A DNA stretch of 18,575 nt from JAWLFY01 sp964462125 (GTDB taxonomy: Bacteria > Planctomycetota > Planctomycetia > Pirellulales > Pirellulaceae): assembly GCA_964462125.1 (NCBI GenBank), contig CAYWXT010000095.1, positions 1-18,575 of the forward strand, read 5' to 3'. Position numbers and translations under genes: made by a program. Shown here one piece after another: positions 1 through 7,965 of the stretch; positions within the stretch are counted from its first letter, which is position 1; each line of letters starts with the position of its first letter. A model generated the notes under the pieces. It searched no databases, was not told the origin of the DNA, and saw nothing but the letters and a program-made list of their open reading frames with translations.

Positions 1-148
1 AATCGTTGCTGCCGAAATTCAACAGCTCGCGGCCATCGGCCTCGACCAGGCGGATACCGTGAACCGATCGCGGGACCAGTTGCCGTAGCCGGTCCCGTTG
101 GCGCAGGGATTCAAGCTCGCGCGCCAGCGAAGCGAATGGTGCAGGCAT
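1..148 (-). CDS. bioF: 8-amino-7-oxononanoate synthase, N-terminal part (cut by window edge)
   Basis: The minus strand from an ATG at 148 stays open to the window edge and gives 49 residues. They end in LLNFGSND, the start of the LNF-SNDYLGL motif that opens the PLP-dependent fold of 8-amino-7-oxononanoate synthase. The preceding part (RELESLRQRDRLRQLVPR, then a VEADGREL stretch) also matches the usual N-terminal layout: a charged helix, then a short beta hairpin before the motif. The enzyme condenses pimeloyl-CoA or pimeloyl-ACP with alanine in biotin synthesis. The rest of the gene, including the PLP lysine, lies outside the window, so related alpha-oxoamine synthases (2-amino-3-ketobutyrate CoA ligase, serine palmitoyltransferase-like) cannot be excluded. 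No strong Shine-Dalgarno is visible before the ATG. Confidence 0.72.
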   Translation of the reverse strand, partial: MPAPFASLARELESLRQRDRLRQLVPRSVHGIRLVEADGRELLNFGSND

Positions 149-253
149 CGATCCGTTGTCCCGTAACGCGGAAGGTCAATGAGCCCCCACGCCACATTCC
201 CCAGAGCCCCGTTCCCCAGAGAGCCCCGTTCCCTACGCCGGGCGGCGGGGACA

Positions 254-364
254 CAATGATGAGCGAAATGGATTGGGGAAAAAAGTGCCCGGTACCTTTT
301 GCGAGGGACTCGCCCTCGGGGTGCTTTGCACAAAAGGTGTCGGACACTTTTTTCTCGCTCATTG
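254..364. repeat. Imperfect palindromic REP/BIME-like intergenic element
   Basis: This lies in the gap between divergent bioF and the DUF480 gene. The left arm 278-303 (GAAAAAAGTG then ACCTTTTG) and the reverse complement of the right arm 328-354 agree at 22 of 26 positions. The symmetry continues outward: GAGCGA at 261-266 faces TCGCTC at 355-360, with CAATGA-type ends. Between the arms sits another perfect hairpin, CGAGGG and CCCTCG with a 5-nt loop (302-318). The arms, with GTGTCGGACAC and runs of A/T, resemble the REP-type palindromes common in planctomycete intergenic DNA; that family assignment is from memory. It may act as a transcription barrier or be a non-autonomous mobile repeat. 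Confidence 0.6.
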
Positions 365-401
365 CTAAGACTAAGGACTCGACCACCCCGAAGTGTGACG
401 C

Positions 402-1076
402 ATGACCGATTCTGACATCGGCGAACGAACTCGCCCAGTCCCGCTCCCTCCCACTGCCCGCCGGGTGCTCGGGGTTTTGGTGGAAAAGGCCAAGACGACG
501 CCGGACAACTATCCGATGACCCTCGCCGCGATCGTCAGTGGCAGCAACCAGAAGTCGAACCGTGCGCCCCAAATGAACCTGGACGATGACGACGCCCTGT
601 TGGCGCTGGACGAACTTCGAGAGGTTGGCGCCGCGCGGGAGATCCAAGGCAGCGGGCGGTCGACGAAGTATCGGCATGCCGCTTACGAATGGCTTGACGT
701 CGACAGCCCGGGCGCCGCGGTGATGACGGAACTGTTATTGCGCGGCCCGCAAACGGTTGGCGAACTTCGCACGCGGGCTTCGCGGATGTACGCCATCGAC
801 GACCTGCAAACGGCCCAAGCGGTCATCGACGAGCTGATCGCTAAAGACTTGGTCGAACCACTGACCCCGCCCGGACGGGGCCAGGTCTTCGCCCACAAAC
901 TCTACCCACCGGACGAACGACAATACCTGGACGCCAAACTCGAAAAGCAAGCCGCCGCCGCGCCGCCGAAGGTCCCCCCCGACGCGGCCGAGCGCATCGA
1001 GCAACGACTCGACGAACTCGACGAGAAGCTGCGTCTGCTTGAAACCCGCCTGCAAAACCTCGAAGCGACCCAATAG
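402..1076 (+). CDS. yceH: DUF480/YceH family protein
   Basis: The 224-residue product matches the DUF480 (YceH) family along its length. Near the N-terminus it has ARRVLGVLVEKAKTTPDNYP, followed by the family hallmark NQKSNR, then a winged-helix-like repeat (LLLRGPQTVGELRTRASRM). The C-terminal 35 residues are heptad-like and charged (IEQRLDELDEKLRLLETRL), predicting a short coiled coil. The fold is two tandem winged-helix domains; the molecular role in the cell is not established. The ATG at 402 gives the length expected for the family, although no clear Shine-Dalgarno precedes it. It stands alone, divergent from bioF, with 181 bp to the next gene. Confidence 0.9.
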   Translation: MTDSDIGERTRPVPLPPTARRVLGVLVEKAKTTPDNYPMTLAAIVSGSNQKSNRAPQMNLDDDDALLALDELREVGAAREIQGSGRSTKYRHAAYEWLDVDSPGAAVMTELLLRGPQTVGELRTRASRMYAIDDLQTAQAVIDELIAKDLVEPLTPPGRGQVFAHKLYPPDERQYLDAKLEKQAAAAPPKVPPDAAERIEQRLDELDEKLRLLETRLQNLEATQ

Positions 1077-1257
1077 CGGGACACCGACGCTGAATTCGCC
1101 CCTGCGACAGGTTAGACTGGGCTCTGCTTGAAACCTCGGTCGCCCGCAGAAGGCCATTGCCCGGGTTTTTAAACAATGCCTCGTGGCCTCTTCCTTCCCA
1201 TCCACCTCGCGAGCCGGCACAGCGGCCGCGGACACCCCGTTTCGGATTTCTCCTGCC

Positions 1258-3183
1258 GTGTCGATCCATCGCCCCACCTTACTGACGATTTGTGCCTGCT
1301 TCTTTGCGGGAAGCTGCCTGCCAGCCCTGGCCGCTGATGGTGCAGGTGGCCTGACCGATTCCCAACGCCGTAGCGGTTGGCAAATGCTGTTCGACGGCGA
1401 ATCCCTCGACCGCTGGCGGAACTACCGGCGCCCCGGTGTGTCCGACGGTTGGACGATCGACGACGGCGTCCTGACCTGCACCGGCCGCGGCGCGGGAGAC
1501 CTGATCACGCAAGACAAATACGGCGCCTTTGAGCTGATGCTCGAATACCGCCTCAGCGACGGGGCCAACAGCGGCGTGCTGTTCCATCTGCTCGAAACCG
1601 ATGGCCCCGCCTGGCACACCGGCCCCGAGATCCAGCTGTTCGACAGCGGCGGCAAGTCGGGGGTCGAAAAGTCGGGCTGGCTCTATCAGCTTTATCAACC
1701 TGATGTTCCCCGTGGTGCCGACCCCGCGGTACCCCGCGATGCCGAACGCCCCGCCGGACAGTGGAACCAGCTCTACCTGCGTGTCTCGCCCGAACAGAGC
1801 GAGGTCTGTCTCAACGGGATACGCTACTTCCGGTTCACCAAAGGGAGCGAGGAGTGGAACGAACGGGTTGCCAAAACGAAGTTCGCCAAATTCGATGACT
1901 TCGGCACCGCCGAGGAGGGACATATCGGACTGCAGGAGCACGGCTCGGAAGTCGCTTTCCGCAACATCAAAATCCGGGAACTTGGAGAGAACGGCGAAGT
2001 CCCCCAGCCGATCGAAGGGAAGCTGGCACTCCGACCCGAACTGGCCTTCCCGAACCTGAAGTGGGAAGACTGGGAAGCGATCGACGATGCGGGCAAGATC
2101 CGGGCCCTGCGGATTATGGAATTGACCAGCTCCCGTGACGGGACCAACCGCTTGTTCGCCGTGACACAGTCCGGCCGTATCTACGTCTTTGAAAACCGCG
2201 CCGACGTCGAACAAGCCGAACTGTTCCTCGACCTGACCGACCACGTCGCCCAGTGGAGCCAATCGGGACGCAATGAACAGGGTCTGCTCGGCCTCGCGTT
2301 CCATCCCAATTACCAGGAGAACGGTGCGTTCTTTGTTTACTACACCGATGTCGGCGATGATCGTGCCGTGATCGCCCGGTACCAAGTCTCCGACGACGAC
2401 CCGAACCGCGCCGATCCCGATTCCGAAACGAAACTGCTGGAAATCCCCCAGCCCTACCGCAACCACAACGGCGGCTCGATCGAATTCGGCCCCGACGGCT
2501 ACCTTTACGTTGGCCTGGGCGATGGCGGAGACCGCAACGATCCCAAGGCGGCCGGCCAGGATTTGACGAAGCTGCTCGGGTCTATCCTGCGAATCGATGT
2601 CGACGGCGAGCAAGCTGGAAAGCCTTACGCCATCCCGGCGGACAATCCCTTCGCCACCCCTGACGATGCAGCGGCCGGTCGGCGCGGAGAAATCTACGCC
2701 TACGGCCTGCGGAACGTCTGGCGAATCGCCTTCGACCCCGAGACCGGAACCTTGTGGGCCGGCGACGTCGGCCAGGAACTGATCGAGGAGGTCAACATCA
2801 TTCGCCGTGGCGGCAACTATGGCTGGAGCATGCGGGAAGGCGCCTTGGCGTTCGGCAATCGGGACGACGCCGGGCCAAGCGAGCCGATCGACCCGATTTG
2901 GGAATACGACCACGCGATTGGCAAATCGATCACCGGTGGTCGCGTCTACCGCAGCGACCGCGTGAGTGAGCTGCAGGGCAAATACCTCTACGCGGACTAC
3001 GTCAGCGGCCGTGTCTGGGCGCTGGAGTACGACGAGCAGTCGGGCGAGGTGATTCGCAACGACGAGATCATCGACGGCGGCACGCCGGTCCTCGCCTTCG
3101 GCCAAGACGATCAAGGGGAGGTTTACTTCACGACCGCCAATATGAAAGGCGAGTCAATCTACCGCCTGGTTCCCAACCAGTAA
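1258..3183 (+). CDS. Secreted DUF1080 (3-keto-disaccharide hydrolase) plus glucose/sorbosone dehydrogenase fusion
   Basis: From a GTG at 1258 the product has 641 residues. It opens with a signal peptide (MSIHRP, a hydrophobic stretch, cleavage near ALA-AD), so it should be exported. Residues about 40-245 form a DUF1080 concanavalin-like domain (GWQMLFDGESLDRW, SGVLFH, GPEIQLFD, GHIGLQEHG, VAFRNIKIREL). Residues about 260-640 form a glucose/sorbosone dehydrogenase (PQQ-type six-blade propeller) domain with GLLGLAFHPNY, NHNGGSIEFGPDG near 402, YVGLGDGGD and GLRNVWRIAFDPETG. DUF1080 enzymes cleave 3-keto sugars and GSDH domains oxidise sugars, so a role in extracytoplasmic carbohydrate breakdown is likely; the substrate is unknown. 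The frame is open back to a GTG at 1183, but that start would bury the signal peptide behind 25 polar residues. Confidence 0.88.
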   Translation: MSIHRPTLLTICACFFAGSCLPALAADGAGGLTDSQRRSGWQMLFDGESLDRWRNYRRPGVSDGWTIDDGVLTCTGRGAGDLITQDKYGAFELMLEYRLSDGANSGVLFHLLETDGPAWHTGPEIQLFDSGGKSGVEKSGWLYQLYQPDVPRGADPAVPRDAERPAGQWNQLYLRVSPEQSEVCLNGIRYFRFTKGSEEWNERVAKTKFAKFDDFGTAEEGHIGLQEHGSEVAFRNIKIRELGENGEVPQPIEGKLALRPELAFPNLKWEDWEAIDDAGKIRALRIMELTSSRDGTNRLFAVTQSGRIYVFENRADVEQAELFLDLTDHVAQWSQSGRNEQGLLGLAFHPNYQENGAFFVYYTDVGDDRAVIARYQVSDDDPNRADPDSETKLLEIPQPYRNHNGGSIEFGPDGYLYVGLGDGGDRNDPKAAGQDLTKLLGSILRIDVDGEQAGKPYAIPADNPFATPDDAAAGRRGEIYAYGLRNVWRIAFDPETGTLWAGDVGQELIEEVNIIRRGGNYGWSMREGALAFGNRDDAGPSEPIDPIWEYDHAIGKSITGGRVYRSDRVSELQGKYLYADYVSGRVWALEYDEQSGEVIRNDEIIDGGTPVLAFGQDDQGEVYFTTANMKGESIYRLVPNQ

Positions 3184-3191
3184 CCACCAAC

Positions 3192-6191
3192 CTACGCTGC
3201 CTGACGCGTCGGGTTCCGCGCCGCAGACGCGATCCAGTCGTGGACCTGCTCCAGCCCGGGGGTTGGCTTTCCGCGGAGAATCCGGCGCCCCTCGCGGCTG
3301 CTGGCGAGCGGCTCGATCTCCGCCAACAGCTGTTCTGCTTCCTGCTCGGCGAGCGCCTCAGGCGTGGTCACCCCAACGTTCACCAGCAGTCGTGCCTCGT
3401 GTCCGTGCAGCTCCGGGACACGGCACAACAGCGTCGCCACGCTCTGCCAACGGCGCACCACATCCGCATCGACGCGGCGATGGTGCAGCTTGGCGGCCAA
3501 CGTTTTCGGATCGGCTTGAAGCAAATCGTCGATCCACTCCACGCCGACCTCCACCAGTCGCTCCGCCATCCGGATCCCAATCGCCGGGAGGTCTTCCACC
3601 GGGCATTCGCGATCGAGTTGGCACCCGACCTCTTCGGCAGCGTTGGCTCGGCCAGGCGCGTTGGAATCCTCACCCGCTTGCCGGTCGGCGGATTCAACTT
3701 TAGAGCTCCCTGGTACTTCGTTTCTGCGGAGCCGGAGTCCCACGCCGAACTCGGTATTGTGATCGCGAGCTGAATCCGCGCGGCGAGATCGGCCCGGGCG
3801 GCGGCTTTTCTCGCGGCTGGAACTCGGCGCCCCGGCCGCTGCATCGCGGCGCTCGCGGCCGCTGCCAGCAGTGCCGGAATCGGACAGCCGACGGCCGGAC
3901 TGGGATGCCGCCGATCGATTTGCCGAGGCAATCCAACTGGTGATGCGGCACAGCTCGTAGCTGGTGCCGCTGAGCAGAATCCGCTGGCCACGCTCCGTGG
4001 CCAAGAAGGCCTCGACACGCTCCAACAGTTCCATCGGAGGCATCGCAGCGAGCCTCGCGGGATCGCTGATCCCACATCCGACCAGGATCCTGGCGTCAAA
4101 CCCTCGCAACTGGGGAACTCGGCACACCAGCCGGCACTCCGACTGCCATCGCCGGATTGCGGCAGCATTCACGTTGGCAACACCCAACGTATCGGCCAAC
4201 CGATTCGCATCCTCTTTCATCAAGTGGATGACGTGGGTGACGCCAAGACCACGGAGCCTGGCGGCGATTACAGCGTCGATCGAGGGAGCTTGGTCGATCG
4301 GACTGTCAACCGTCAAGAAAAACGGACTGGTCACTTCCCGCTCCGAAACGTCCGCCTGGGGTGCCGGTGGCCGCTCGAACAGACCAAGCTGCGAACCGCG
4401 GGGCATCGCCGGCGTCGAGTGTGGCGCGGTGGTCTCCCAATCGCCAACGTCGCGGTGGCGTGTGGGATCGCCCGGCCGGGACGGCTCCCGGTGAGTCGTG
4501 TAGCGGTGCCCGTAATAGACCCCGTCGCGCCATGCGCTCTCCGCCGTCGGTCGCTCGGTCGCCGGAGTACGCTCCCCAGCGTTGGGCTGGAAGGCTGCCG
4601 GGCGGTCGTCGATTCCATACGCCTCACGCCAGGCGGCATCGAAATCGCGGTTGATCTGGTAGTCGGAGGCCCACATCGGGTCCGCCGACGGCTCGCCGCC
4701 GGTGTGCGGGTGGGGACCGACGTACGATTCTCGAGCGTACTGCGACTTCCATAAGGGACGGTGAGGATGGACCACCGGCTCGGCGTGCAAGCGAAAACGA
4801 CGACCACCGGCACGGTCCAAGGCGTCGGTCATCGCAGGGTTGCTGGTCAACACGACCAGCTGGCGTCCTGCCGATGCAAAGTCCGCCAACGCCGATGCGA
4901 TCGGATCGGTCCCGAACGCCATCCGCTGCGAAGGATGCCGGCCAGCCGCCTCCGCTGGTTCTGGCTGCCGTGACGACGGCGCGACGGAAAACGCTGGCGC
5001 CAAACCATCGGATGATTCCTCTGGAAATCCGAATAGCTCCCGATAGGTTTCGACGACCAACGGCACCGCACGCCCGGAGCGGGCCAGGAGATCGGCGGCA
5101 GCCATGCGGACCGCCAGCACCGCCAACGCCCGGTCGGCCGCCGAGCAATCCGACTCCTCGCGACCATCGAGGCGAACCCCCAACATCCGCCGGGACTCCG
5201 CAGGGGTCGGTACCTCCCGCCCTTGTTGCCAACGACCGTCCCCCTCGCGGTTCCATTCGATGTGCTGCAATCGACCCGCCGACAAGCGGACCAACCAGCG
5301 GCTCGACTCCCGCGCCAACGGTGCCTCTGGAGACGCCGCCGACTCGGTGGCACCGAGCAGCTGCTCCAGTTTCGCCTGGCGACGACGCAGTCCCTCCAGC
5401 CGGCCCTGCGCGGCCAGCCGCTCGTCCAGACGGCGCAGCTCGGCAACGATCGCCTCGCGGTCCAACCAATCGAGTGACCCATCGCCAGCGGCGACCGATT
5501 CAACACCCGTCTGTTCCAGCCGCCGCGCCAGCGTCTCACGGCGGGCCGTGAGCGCCCGAATGTCCTCGGTCACCGGAGAAAGGCTCGCTAGCTCCGCGAC
5601 GACTTCCGCCAACTCCGCGCGAAGCCGCTCGTGACGCTGGGGATGCTGTGGGTTGCCCGCGGAATCGGTCGCCACCCGATCACCGTCGCTGCTGCTCGGC
5701 CGACCCGACGGTGGTCCGTCCAGACCGAGGCAGAGGCAGGCCGAAACGATGCGGGCCACATGCGTCACCGAGGTGTCGGTGATCACTCCGTCGACCAACG
5801 GCTCGGGAAGCTGGATCGAACGCAGGGCCAGGCTCGCGTCGGTCGTGTCCGCCGCCCCGGCGATCCAACTGTGGTCCAGGGAGTCGTAACGCAGCGGATA
5901 CTCGCCCCGGGATTCGAACTCGATCGTGCGGCGACCGCGAGGCGTCCCGTCCTGCTCGCGACGACAATGGATCAAGCCGTGCCGGTCCGCCCACACCACC
6001 CGGCCGGTCGACGAATTCATCATCCCCATGGGGTAATCACGGGTGACCAGCGAATCGCGGATGAACCGCACCACCGCCGTTTTCCCAGCACCCTCCGGCG
6101 CCAGCACCACGTTCAACCCCTCGCTCAACGGCCCCAATTCCACACGGTGCAGCGGTCCGTGGGCATCGATATCGATTCGGTCCAACAACAT
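3192..6191 (-). CDS. Large SMC/RecF-like ATPase with two C-terminal DUF4332-type domains
   Basis: The start is the ATG at 6191, preceded eight bases upstream by GGAGGAG; the frame is open to 6509 but the extra residues look non-coding. The product has 999 residues. Residues 1-50 hold a P-loop (APEGAGKT, K37) in a RecF/SMC-like setting. Residues about 190-285 are Arg/Glu/Leu-rich and probably coiled coil. Residues about 349-384 match the signature helix and Walker B region, but the Walker B end reads PLVVET, without the usual Asp. A switch-like LVVLTSN follows near 445. The C-terminal third has two similar helical domains (about 630-765 and 857-999), each with RRWQS, LCRVP and HDWIASA-like motifs, separated by a basic disordered linker. 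This matches DUF4332, a helix-hairpin-helix-like domain. It may bind DNA; its function is unknown. It converges on the GSDH gene with an 8-bp gap. Confidence 0.8.
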   Translation of the reverse strand: MLLDRIDIDAHGPLHRVELGPLSEGLNVVLAPEGAGKTAVVRFIRDSLVTRDYPMGMMNSSTGRVVWADRHGLIHCRREQDGTPRGRRTIEFESRGEYPLRYDSLDHSWIAGAADTTDASLALRSIQLPEPLVDGVITDTSVTHVARIVSACLCLGLDGPPSGRPSSSDGDRVATDSAGNPQHPQRHERLRAELAEVVAELASLSPVTEDIRALTARRETLARRLEQTGVESVAAGDGSLDWLDREAIVAELRRLDERLAAQGRLEGLRRRQAKLEQLLGATESAASPEAPLARESSRWLVRLSAGRLQHIEWNREGDGRWQQGREVPTPAESRRMLGVRLDGREESDCSAADRALAVLAVRMAAADLLARSGRAVPLVVETYRELFGFPEESSDGLAPAFSVAPSSRQPEPAEAAGRHPSQRMAFGTDPIASALADFASAGRQLVVLTSNPAMTDALDRAGGRRFRLHAEPVVHPHRPLWKSQYARESYVGPHPHTGGEPSADPMWASDYQINRDFDAAWREAYGIDDRPAAFQPNAGERTPATERPTAESAWRDGVYYGHRYTTHREPSRPGDPTRHRDVGDWETTAPHSTPAMPRGSQLGLFERPPAPQADVSEREVTSPFFLTVDSPIDQAPSIDAVIAARLRGLGVTHVIHLMKEDANRLADTLGVANVNAAAIRRWQSECRLVCRVPQLRGFDARILVGCGISDPARLAAMPPMELLERVEAFLATERGQRILLSGTSYELCRITSWIASANRSAASQSGRRLSDSGTAGSGRERRDAAAGAPSSSREKSRRPGRSRRADSARDHNTEFGVGLRLRRNEVPGSSKVESADRQAGEDSNAPGRANAAEEVGCQLDRECPVEDLPAIGIRMAERLVEVGVEWIDDLLQADPKTLAAKLHHRRVDADVVRRWQSVATLLCRVPELHGHEARLLVNVGVTTPEALAEQEAEQLLAEIEPLASSREGRRILRGKPTPGLEQVHDWIASAARNPTRQAA

Positions 6192-6448
6192 GCTCTGGCT
6201 CCTCCATGGCCACTCGGGTCGTCCATGCCTCGGGCCGGATCGCCGACGTTCCTGCCGGCACCAACTCCGCCCCTCCCGAAGGCATGTTTGCGGGATGCCG
6301 TGAAACTTTAATCGAATTCCCACTTTTCCCGAAAGAGCGAAAAACAAGCCGCCGACGGACACATGCTGTCCCACTGCCGCCCAGCTCGCTGTTGGAGCGG
6401 TTATCCTGGCGCCCCCACAACGGGGATGCATGACGCAGGGGGCCGAAC

Positions 6449-7051
6449 ATGGCGACACAAGCTGAACGACATCCGAAACTGCTCCGACTGATCGAGGACG
6501 CCAAGGCAACCTTTGTCACCTACCGCTCGGCTCGTAGTACTGAGCCGGTGACCTATGACATCCACCCCTATGGTCTGGTGGAGCACCGCGGAACGCTCTA
6601 CGTCGTCGGCTATTCCTGTTACCACGAGGAGATCCGGACGTGGAAGGTCGACCGGATGCTTTCAGCGGACGTGACCCATGTCCCCTTCGACCGCCCCCGC
6701 GAGTTCGATGTGAACCAGCACTTCCGCGGTGCCTTCGCCGTGGTTACCGGCGCCGAGCCGGTCCGCGTCCGCGTTCGCTTCTCCGGCACCGCCGCCCGCT
6801 ACGTGCAAGAAAAGCGGATGCACGAGTCACAACACGTCACGGTGAACTCTGACGGAACGGCGGAAGCAACCTTCGAGCTCACCAGCACCCTGGAGATCCA
6901 AAGCTGGATCCTCAGTTTCGGCAGCGCGGCTGAGGTCCTCGAACCCCAATCCCTCCGCGACCAGATCCAAAAAGAGCTGCAATCAACGCTACAGCAATAC
7001 CGTCGTAGCACAGACTGCCAGCCTGTCGAGAGCCGAAGCACGCACCCGTAG
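6449..7051 (+). CDS. WYL-domain protein lacking an HTH (stand-alone WYL-WCX)
   Basis: The 200-residue product begins directly in a WYL domain: VTYRSARSTEPVTYDIHPYG, then GTLYVVGYS and RTWKVDRM, which correspond to the ligand-sensing WYL Sm-like fold. Residues about 105-180 fit the C-terminal WCX extension (VRVRFSGTAARYVQEK, LEIQSWILSFG). WYL regulators normally carry a winged HTH of some 60-100 residues at the N-terminus; here none is present, and the 257 bp upstream is intergenic DNA shared with the divergent ATPase gene. The start has AGGGGG about eight bases before the ATG. WYL proteins sense nucleic acid or nucleotide ligands and several regulate CRISPR loci or phage defence. It lies 1.3 kb from this cas operon on the same strand, so a link is possible but not shown. 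The last 16 or so codons come from a dispersed repeat. Confidence 0.82.
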   Translation: MATQAERHPKLLRLIEDAKATFVTYRSARSTEPVTYDIHPYGLVEHRGTLYVVGYSCYHEEIRTWKVDRMLSADVTHVPFDRPREFDVNQHFRGAFAVVTGAEPVRVRVRFSGTAARYVQEKRMHESQHVTVNSDGTAEATFELTSTLEIQSWILSFGSAAEVLEPQSLRDQIQKELQSTLQQYRRSTDCQPVESRSTHP

Positions 7052-7076
7052 CACAGGCTGCCAGCCTGTCGAGAGC
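7005..7076. repeat. Two copies of a 29-bp dispersed repeat
   Basis: GTAGCACAG, one variable base, then CTGCCAGCCTGTCGAGAGC occurs at 7005-7033 and again at 7048-7076, differing at a single position (A versus G). The period is 43 bp. The first copy lies inside the 3' end of the WYL reading frame and supplies its last codons; the second follows the stop. CAGGCTGCCAGCCTG is palindromic. Similar short units are scattered through planctomycete genomes (from memory, not checked here). Confidence 0.75.
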
Positions 7077-7109
7077 AACAACACACAACCGCCGCAACCC
7101 ACACCCGCC

Positions 7110-7217
7110 CGCTCAACACCCATGCAATTTTCTTTTTCCCTCACCATCGGTCAGAAGTCGCCCAGATCCAAGACGAGCTATCGCTCAACACCCATGCAAT
7201 TTTCTTTTTCCCTCACC
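7110..7217. repeat. Perfect 36-bp direct repeat pair with 36-bp interval
   Basis: Positions 7110-7145 and 7182-7217 are identical over 36 bp (each begins CGCTCAACACCCATGC and ends TTTTTCCCTCACC). The intervening segment, 7146-7181, is also 36 bp. The geometry equals that of the CRISPR array in this window, but the sequence is unrelated to the CRISPR repeat and has no internal palindrome. It is most simply a duplicated dispersed element. No gene overlaps it. Confidence 0.85.
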
Positions 7218-7587
7218 TTCAGCTTTGAAGGTCGTTCCGTTCTCGCGTCTCGACACCACCCTCCTGCTTGGAGGCCGTGCAGTTTAAACGCTCCCGACAC
7301 GACACTCCCGCTTGCGGGAGGGCCGGATCGCACCTTCTCCGAGCCTGAGAGCTCGACACTCCCGGGGGACATTGGCATCGACACAAACATCACTGGCTCC
7401 CTTCTCCCCCGGCTTTGCGGGGGAGAAGGGCTGGGGATGAGGGGGCCTGCGGCGCGCGCAAGTCCCAACCGTGGTGCCCGTGCCGCAATCGGAAACCGCC
7501 CCTCACCCCCGAGCACTTCTATGAACTCCCGTTCGTCAAGGGCAGGGGTGACGTGGTTTTGCACAACGTTGGGACTCGTCTCAACCT
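7218..7587. repeat. Gene-free stretch with palindromic dispersed elements
   Basis: No credible gene is seen in these 370 bp. The stretch holds a short hairpin at 7305-7320 (CTCCCG, loop CTTG, CGGGAG) and a perfect 13-bp hairpin at 7399-7430 (CCCTTCTCCCCCG, 6-nt loop, CGGGGGAGAAGGG). The flanking GGGGATGAGGGGG is matched by an inverted CCCCTCACCCCC near 7500-7511, so the hairpin sits in a larger imperfect inverted element. No T-run follows the hairpin, so it is not a standard intrinsic terminator, although it could stop transcription from either side. The look is that of REP-type planctomycete intergenic DNA. Confidence 0.65.
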
Positions 7588-7965
7588 TCAATCACGCCGG
7601 GAGCTTTCATTCTCCCCTTTCAGCGCGACAACCAGTTCGCGTCCCAGCGCCTCAGCGTAGCGCATCAGCAACCCAAGCGACGGATCAGGAGCCTGACTGG
7701 TCTCGAGCTGTTCCCACACGCGCACCGGAATCCCGGTCCGAGTTTCGAGATCGCGCAGGGAAACATTCGCCGCCTCGCGGGATTCGCGCAGTTGGCGAAC
7801 GACCGAAGCGACGCGATCACAGCGAGCCAAGACGTGTGCTACATGCTCGCGAGCCGCAGCAACATTCGCTTCCTTGCCTTGTTCCTCCTCCGCCACCGCC
7901 TCACGAAACCGAGCCGCTTCGTCAGGAGTCATCCGCGGATATCGATCGGAATCAGGTTTCAACAT
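7588..7965 (-). CDS. XRE-family helix-turn-helix protein (antitoxin-like)
   Basis: The 125-residue product has a Cro/C1-type HTH at about residues 55-110 (VRQLRESREAANVSLRDLE, then TGIPVRVWEQLETSQ and LGLLMRYAEALGREL). The N-terminal third is acidic and helical (MTPDEAARFREAVAEEEQGKEANVA). Such proteins are often antitoxins of HigA type or small repressors. I prefer the ATG at 7965 because GGAG precedes it by six bases; in-frame ATGs at 7986 and 7992 are alternatives. A short open tail (RWDVGSAEPRTAYEIEC, 7986-8039) ends in a TGATG overlap with the 7986 ATG, which could be the stump of a lost upstream partner. The gene lies directly downstream, on the same strand, of the crRNA-like element at 8072-8179, so it may be co-transcribed with it. 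No toxin is visible. Confidence 0.72.
   Translation of the reverse strand: MLKPDSDRYPRMTPDEAARFREAVAEEEQGKEANVAAAREHVAHVLARCDRVASVVRQLRESREAANVSLRDLETRTGIPVRVWEQLETSQAPDPSLGLLMRYAEALGRELVVALKGENESSRRD

Noticed and set aside
1279..3114. 611-codon minus-strand open frame opposite the GSDH gene
   Set aside because: It is a shadow of the high-GC coding strand; the plus frame has clear domains.
6192..6509. N-terminal extension of the DUF4332 ATPase to 6509
   Set aside because: GGAGGAG before the ATG at 6191 and the immediate ATPase fold from that Met mark the true start; the extension would overlap the divergent WYL gene.
7300..7362. Match of spacer 2 to CGACACTCCCG upstream
   Set aside because: Only 11 nt, at the PAM-distal end of the spacer rather than the seed; likely chance within a repeated motif.
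7399..7430. 13-bp hairpin as an intrinsic terminator
   Set aside because: No T-run on either side and it resembles a dispersed palindromic repeat.
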